A stretch of 64,000 nt of DNA from Lactarius indigo (lineage: Eukaryota > Basidiomycota > Agaricomycetes > Russulales > Russulaceae), in the NCBI GenBank assembly GCA_025766275.1, contig JAFKAC010000005.1, positions 1,116,001 through 1,180,000 of the forward strand, read 5' to 3'. Positions 58,865 through 64,000 of this stretch are shown here, piece by piece. A program made the translations under genes and the position numbers. A model generated the notes under the pieces. The model worked only from the letters and a program-made list of their open reading frames with translations, was not told the origin of the DNA and made no database searches. Within the stretch, counting starts at the first letter, position 1, and the number at the start of each line of letters is the position of its first letter.

Positions 58865-60770
58865 ATGGGACAACTGTCACCTGCGCTGCTGAAGCGGTTG
58901 ACGTCCGGCCTGAATACACTTACTGTGTGCGTCCCTATTTCTTTCTCGGAGGCGAAGTACTGACGGAGAGGCTTGTTCGTGCTGGCGGCATCTAGCGGGC
59001 GTTACAGCATCACAGGTGAGTGTGTTCCTCCTTTGTGCCATCAAAGTCGACCAATCAAGATCGTTCTAGCCGCCTGTACGTTTCCCTCTGGGGATTGGCG
59101 TCTCGCCGGTGTTCCTAATGATTGATATGATAGATGTTGTCTGCTTCTATGATTGGATCACATCGTCTGTTGAATCTTGACACCTCATTGAGACCCGGAA
59201 TGAGATTGCTTATTTTGACTTCGGCGTTCAGGCTGGACCAGGAGGTCACCTTCGTATGTGTGCTTCCGTCTTCATGTGCAGAGGAGTGGTTTATTGATTG
59301 TGTTGACTTACAGATACACCCTGCTCCGTGGAATGCTGTGAAAGGCGCATATATATTTTGCCGTTATTACCCACTGGCCATCGCACCGTTCCACTTCTGG
59401 GGTTTTCTCGGTGACCATGAGCAACCCGTTTGCGAGTCATACTATCACGCACTTTATGTCTGTACCATACCTACGGTGCGCTCGCTCGTACTTCCCATCT
59501 AATCTTTCCTCACGATTTAACTATAGATGTTATCAGCACAATGTAAGCATGACTAGGTCCACGTGCTTCAGGCTGTTATTTACACTTGTACCCGTCATGT
59601 CAACGCAGTCATTCTCATGTTGCGTGCCTATGCATTCTCTGGGAGGAAAAAAAAGGTTCTCGCAGTTCTTTCAATCACCTTCTTCGGTCTTGTTGGCGTC
59701 ATTATTTGGGTGATGAGCAAACAGTTAACCCGTCTGTCCCAAATACCTTGATTACCAAAGTGTATCCCTGACTCTTCGATGGAATCACAGTGTCCCTCTT
59801 GTTCGTTCTGGTCAAACGCACCGGTTGTTTCGCCATTTCCGATCAACCGACTTTTCGTGTATCACCGGCGGCTGGTGCAGTACAGGGGATAAGTACAATA
59901 CGGATGCCCTTTTCCTATCACTTAGCAGTGCGCCCTCTATGACTCTGGTGTGCTCGTATGGTTATGCTGATTTCATTCTGCTCAGATGGTCTCTGTACGA
60001 TGTCATTTGTCATTTGCTGTCACTTTGGCCGAACCAAGCTTGTCCTAGATACTCTCGACCTTCTTCGATTGCCTCAACGTGTTTGTTGTGGTTCAGGTGA
60101 GTGGTGCTTATCCACGTGAATGGTATCCATAATAAATCAGTACAGCACTGCATTCGGGAGCGCGGTACTCTCGGCCCGCTAGGCCAGAGTTTTTTGAAAC
60201 AAGGTGGGTCGCGACCTGCCCAACACATCATCGACTATGTCTGTCATTTTTACTTTTCTCGTCATGTAGGGATACTCGTCTACGCCGTCACGACGACATT
60301 GAACACGATGACGATTGGAACTTATTTCAGGTGAAGAATTGCCAACGACCTTCCAGACCGCCATCGATTGACTAGGTCTTGTCGTAGCTCACGGATATTG
60401 CACGAAGTCAGTGGCATTGGTCCTTGGTTTGCGTACATTCTGCCCTCCGCTCTGGTGATTGGTTTTTTTTTTTTTTTTTTTTCGTCCCCCGGCTGCGTTC
60501 GCTATATTGATCACTATTGGCACCTCTTACTAGTCATGTCGGTTGTACGTGCGATGCTCTCTGCAAAGACCTTGCTAGTTCACACTTTCCTTTTTCTTCC
60601 TCAGGGTGTTGATGTTGCGTCGGAAAGCGTCTCCGACAGAGACAGAACTCCGTATCCAATACTCGCACATGATCGACGAAGCCGTTGAGATGATTGCTAT
60701 AGAGTATCATCCTGAAGAAACAGAGGGCTTCACTTCATCCACCTCGGCGGATGCTCAAGCTCAAGCTTGA
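58865..60770 (+). CDS. DUF6533 seven-helix membrane protein, paralogue B
   Basis: Sister of gene A (37473-39295). Start ATG 58865 (MGQLSPALLKRLTSGLNTLT). The 5' exons again are short: 20 nt (58996-59015), 6 nt (59070-59075), then VVCFYDWITS and LDQEVTF. Membrane part: IHPAPWNAVKGAYIFCRYYP, FHFWGFLGDHEQPVCESYYH, the LMLRAYAFSGRKKK loop, VLAVLSITFFGLVGVIIWVM, and ISDQPTFRV; it ends RVLMLRRKASPTETELRIQY...ADAQAQA at 60770. A T20 run (60463-60482) lies in the last part, where gene A has a C/T tract with an AG acceptor; here no AG follows before 60530, so the splice pattern may differ. Otherwise intact. Function unknown; the family is predicted to sit in the plasma or an internal membrane. Confidence 0.78.
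59070..59075 (+). other. Six-nucleotide microexon in paralogue B
   Basis: Reads ...TTCTAG|CCGCCT|GTACGT...: a good acceptor, six bases and a near-perfect donor. Same position and length as in paralogue A. Inclusion gives GRYSITAAYVVCFYDW, the family spacing. Confidence 0.55.
60463..60482 (+). repeat. T20 homopolymer in gene B
   Basis: Twenty T residues just after a splice donor-like GGTTTT. Probably intronic. Absent from the matching place in gene A. Confidence 0.7.
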
Positions 60771-61132
60771 TGTGCATGGGTCTGCCTCTTTCCAGGGTGC
60801 ACTATAACAAGCTCACGAACTGAGAGTAACGGTTAATTGGTGAAGTGCATGTGAGTGGTGCTATAAATAGAGGCTATCGCACAAGACCATAAGTCCGTTG
60901 GCGGGCACCGCATACAGTACTTTGCAAGTCCCGGCTTCCCAATGAGTGCGAAATTTTCAGGTGGAGGGTCTTAAAGGTGTGAGAGACATGTTTTTAATTA
61001 GAAATTATACTGACATGACAGAAGGCTACGGGAATGCGTCAGGAAACAACAAATTGTCTCGTGGACGTACCATAAACATCAACCATTTGGTTTACTGGAT
61101 GAAAACTAAGTAAATACAAACACGTAAACAGT
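60771..61132. other. Intergenic with a consensus TATA box
   Basis: A CTATAAATAG box lies at 60861-60870 (+ strand) 90 bp after the stop of gene B, with no clear + strand gene behind it. Otherwise nothing recognised. Confidence 0.4.
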
Positions 61133-61248
61133 TTAATATTTGATGCTAGAAACCTTCTCAAAAGTGGCAGGATCCTGAAACCATTTCTTGCAAACAGGAA
61201 GCCCGTGATGGATCTTACCTTCGTAGATGACTGTGTGTCCCTGCAGAT
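61133..61248 (-). other. Likely terminal exon of an unidentified gene
   Basis: After a pyrimidine tract and CAATAG acceptor on the minus strand, an open stretch reads LQGHTVIYEGKIHHGLPVC then KKWFQDPATFEKVSSIKY and stops. Composition is protein-like. I could not find upstream exons with a matching phase; candidate frames at 61450-61600 do not join cleanly. It may be the last exon of a small gene or a remnant. Confidence 0.35.
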
Positions 61249-61885
61249 CTATTGTGAGTGGGAAAAGAAAAGGAGTCACTCAATGGAGACGGAGGTCTCC
61301 ACGATAGCGAGCCGAGAAAGTCTCATGCCATCTGCCAGTGGGCGATTACCAGGGGCTTGCGCATGTGAGACTAGTAACTTAATGCAACGTACAGTAACAC
61401 AACACAACAAAAACGGTTAGACCAGGTTACAGAAAACTATTGAGCAAATTCCGGTGGTGATTACAGAAGTGCGACGTTCGGTCAAAGACATCCGCCGTCA
61501 AACCATTAGCGCAGAGTGAGAGTGCCGATACATCGGACAGGGCAGGTGTGTCAGCGCGCAGTCTATTTGCCATAGTCAGTCGAATGGCTTGCAAATCACA
61601 TCAGGGCTGAAACTTGAGAAATCTATATGCCCATTGACAGCTCTTAGCTCAGTGCATGAGCGCATGAGCTCCTCTTTATGGGAGTCATCGATCCCCCACT
61701 GCAGCTAGAAATAGACACGGCCCACTGAATTCAGGTACCGCCTCGACCCGGACATCGGACAGGGCTCTTGCTGGGCACCAACTTGGTCGTTGCGACCAAG
61801 ATTACGCAGAGCGTCTGCGTGTGACTCGCCGAAACACTCCCAGAAAGGAAAGTGCTAAGAAGTCACGTTATCGTCTACCTTGACC
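61249..61885. other. Intergenic or upstream part of an unidentified gene
   Basis: May contain 5' exons of the minus-strand gene ending at 61133 (for example a frame starting MANRLRADTPALSDVSALS near 61575), and the promoter of COX20. Not resolved. Confidence 0.35.
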
Positions 61886-62548
61886 ATGACTGAGAGCGTG
61901 AATCCAAAGAGGCAACCCTCTGAAGACCCCGGAACGATCAGTTCGGCCCCGCGCCGCCCAATCTTCCAGACAGAGACGACAGGTAACTACTGGTCCGATG
62001 TGCGCGAGGCATTCAAGGTGCGTCGTCGTTCTCTCAACCGACTCCCTCGCACCCATCTCTTTTACTTACGCTCATTGACTGGCACAATGATACACTAGTA
62101 GAGACTGTCGCCGCGAGAGGACTTACAACGCATCGGCGAAATACCATGTGCGCGGAACAGCCTCCTGAGCGGAATTGCGAGTGGAGTTGGCGTCGGTGTC
62201 ATACGTGGGCTTAGCGTCCGTACGTTGTTCTCCTTCCCCATTTTTTCCTCCACGCCCGCCCGGGGTGAATTCCGGACAGACATACTGACACGAAGAGGCG
62301 CGCGGAATATAGACCCGTTCGCGGCGAGCAATTGGGCCATGGGGACATTTATGCTGGTTTCGCTGGGGACATGGTAAGTTCCGTGTCCACCACCTTCCGG
62401 GTACAGGCACGCAGGAACCGGCTAATCGTAACGCAGGACCATATGCCAGCGAAATATTCAAGAGGAACGGCGCCGCGTGCAGACCATCGTCGAGCAGCTT
62501 CCCACACGGGTGATTGCGAAGTCGTCCGAGGATACCGAGACACCATGA
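61886..62548 (+). CDS. COX20: Cytochrome c oxidase assembly protein COX20
   Basis: Inner-membrane chaperone for COX2 during complex IV assembly. ATG 61886 (MTESVNPKRQPSEDPGTISS). Exons then give NYWSDVREAFK, RLSPREDLQRIGEIPCARNS, the first membrane helix LLSGIASGVGVGVIRGLS, then RRGARNIDPFAASNWAMGTF with the second helix GTFMLVSLGTW, and the basic CQRNIQEERRRVQTIVEQL typical of COX20, ending SSEDTETP. The PCAR...LLSGIA and NWA..TF motifs match the family. Three introns with donors at 62018, 62220 and 62370. The small size (about 140-145 aa) and two-helix hairpin support the call. Convergent with the phosphatase gene, 151 bp apart. Confidence 0.85.
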
Positions 62549-62699
62549 TAGGGGAATGCAACCTACAAATGGTATATTCGCTACTTAAAAACATGCGTCG
62601 TACATCTATAGCAACGCTTTACTCGTGCCAAAGGACCAATTCTGGTCCGAACTTGGCAAATTGACTGATATAGTCATGATGGCGCAACCGGACGACTCT

Positions 62700-63372
62700 T
62701 CATCGTGACCAATCGACCCCCCAGATATCCTTGTTCCAATTCTCAACCAACTGTGGGTCACCCTACAAGGACCATGCCTTCGGTGAGTCGGGAAGACGAG
62801 TGTGGAGTATTCTAAGTGTTACCTTGAATTTTTCCTGGAATTCAGTAAACCCTCCACGAAGGATGAAAACCTCATGCGGAGTATCATTGTCGTCCCGCAG
62901 CTGGTTGCGCCGGTCATTGTATTGCTGAAGACAGCGGTCAGAATGAGATAGAGATCCGAATCTGGGATTGTCCCCGCACCCGTGCCGCCTTAGGGCCGCT
63001 AAACAGGGCTTACAATGTCAGATTGATGAAAAGGAATTCAACGATAGAGAACATGTGTGTATTGGGACTCACCGTTGCTGCGAGAGAGCACAATGGAAGA
63101 TGACCTGTGGTATATCCTTGGTATCCTTGACTAGATCATCTAGCTTGTCTAAGAAGGTTGTAGAGGGGAAGTTGTGACAGTTTGTGATGTGTCCTCCGAT
63201 GTAGTCGCTATCGCGGACGTCTATGACAATGTAGTCCTTACGAGGGACCTTGTTGCTTTTTATGATCGCGGAAAGTTCCTACCAGGATGAATGAACATCA
63301 ATATGAGAGGCGAGGAGGGGGCTCAGATTGACGTACGTCGGCAGAGATGTACTTGACAGCCGTGGCGGCCAT
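62700..63372 (-). CDS. Cdc25-like / rhodanese-domain phosphatase (arsenate reductase type)
   Basis: Small rhodanese-fold phosphatase, related to fission yeast Ibp1 and yeast Ych1/Acr2. ATG 63370-63372 (MAATAVKYISAD) joins ELSAIIKSNKVPRKDYIVID, VRDSDYIGGHITNCHNFPS, LDDLVKDTKDIPQVIFHC and the active-site loop HCALSQQRG (Cys as nucleophile, Arg for phosphate), followed by GPKAAR. Later exons give QYNDRRNQLRDDNDTPHEVF, ILRGGFTEFQEKF and the ending DPQLVENWNKDIW, GVDWSR. About 150-160 aa. The substrate (phosphoprotein or arsenate) cannot be told from sequence. Divergent from porin with 118 bp between starts. Confidence 0.85.
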
Positions 63373-63490
63373 GCTTCAAGTACGGCAGCCGATGATTTCC
63401 CACGGTTGAACGGCCAAAAGACCGACGCGGGTCAAACATTGCTCGGTCCGCCTGCCAACGCATAATCTTCGTTCTCTTTCATCACAACAA
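63373..63490. promoter_or_regulatory. 118 bp bidirectional promoter, phosphatase / porin
   Basis: Only 118 bp separate the two start codons. No TATA element; the DNA is C/T-rich near the porin start. Shared regulation is possible, not shown. Confidence 0.5.
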
Positions 63491-64000
63491 ATGTCTCTCC
63501 CCCAGCCCGTTCCCCCATCTTGGAAGGTTTGTTTGTTTTCTTTCGTTTCCTTTTTTTGAATAAAATATTAATTTCAATTTCTACCCCATCATGCATTATA
63601 CAGGACCTTGGAAAGTCCTCCAATGATCTCCTCGGCAAGGACTACCACTTCCACGGCACTTCCCTCGAGGTCAAGACCGCCACCCCCTCCAACGTCACTT
63701 TCAAGGTCGATGGGAGCCGCGACTCGAAAAATTCCTTCGTCGCTGGCAACTTAGAGGGCAAGTACACCGACAAGGCCCACGGCCTCACCTTCACCCAGGC
63801 CTGGTCCACCTCCAACGCGCTCCGCACCCAAATCGAGCTCGAGAACCTTCTCGCCAAGGGTCTCAAGCTCGACACCACCACCATCCTCAATCCCGAGAAG
63901 AGCGCAAAGTCGGTGCTTCTCAACGCCGCTTACAAGCAACCTGGCCTTCATTCCCGCGCCGTCCTAGACGTCTTCAAGGTTCGTACGGAGCCCCTTTTTC
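63491..64000 (+). CDS. POR1: Mitochondrial outer-membrane porin (VDAC), 5' part
   Basis: Voltage-dependent anion channel; 19-strand beta barrel for metabolite passage across the outer mitochondrial membrane. ATG 63491 (MSLPQPVPPSWK), an intron of about 79 nt (donor GTTTGT at 63526, acceptor TATACAG before 63605), then DLGKSSNDLLGKDYHFHGTS, LEVKTATPSNVTFKVDG, FVAGNLEGKYTDKAHGLTFT, QAWSTSNALRTQIELENLLA, KGLKLDTTTILNPEKS and LLNAAYKQPGLHSRAVLDV. The N-terminal helix and first strands match fungal porin closely. A new donor follows FK at about 63979, and the window ends inside that intron, so the gene is incomplete here. Confidence 0.94.

Overview
This 64 kb window is nuclear DNA from a filamentous basidiomycete, most likely an Agaricomycete. 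The genes are dense and cut by many 48-65 nt introns. Housekeeping genes are mixed with families known mainly or only from mushroom-forming fungi (DUF6533 membrane proteins, DUF6697 proteins, Goodbye-NACHT-ankyrin NLR-like proteins). I see no prokaryotic, viral or organellar signal, no CRISPR array, no rRNA and no convincing tRNA. Exon boundaries were read by eye from splice signals and family consensus, so gene spans are firmer than individual junctions.

Layout. 0-11 kb: dienelactone hydrolase (-), DUF6697 protein (-), GA4-desaturase-like oxygenase (+), deoxyhypusine hydroxylase (-) head to head with ribosome factor MRT4 (+), then dipeptidyl-peptidase V (+). 11.4-14.8 kb: an NLR-like gene (-) that looks broken. 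15.5-21.4 kb: a coiled-coil protein (+), then two trafficking genes, ERV46 and VPS45 (-). 21.4-28.5 kb: about 7 kb with no recognisable gene. 28.5-30.3 kb: an ECL1-type zinc-binding regulator (+). 30.3-36.5 kb: a second gene-poor stretch with a 20 bp palindrome and a strong hairpin. 36.5-47.3 kb: FKBP12 (+), DUF6533 paralogue A (-), a linker-histone-domain protein (-), a small mitochondrial membrane protein (-), two unassigned + strand genes, and carnitine acetyltransferase (-). 49-58 kb: pyridoxamine phosphate oxidase (-), a Kelch-BTB protein (+), a CHFR-like RING ligase (-), a mitochondrial membrane protein (+). 58.9-64 kb: DUF6533 paralogue B (+), COX20 (+), a Cdc25/rhodanese phosphatase (-) and the 5' part of mitochondrial porin (+).

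No single pathway unites the window. Themes are mitochondrial function (porin, COX20, carnitine acetyltransferase, two small mitochondrial proteins), translation (deoxyhypusine hydroxylase/MRT4 sharing a 72 bp promoter) and membrane trafficking (VPS45/ERV46). The most unusual signals are at the gene-structure level: two paralogous 7TM-type genes that share a 6-nt microexon, a run of stop-free 3n introns in the first three genes (one GC-AG), a second GC-AG intron in FKBP12, and a decaying NLR with an altered P-loop. I did not find a clearly new multi-gene system.
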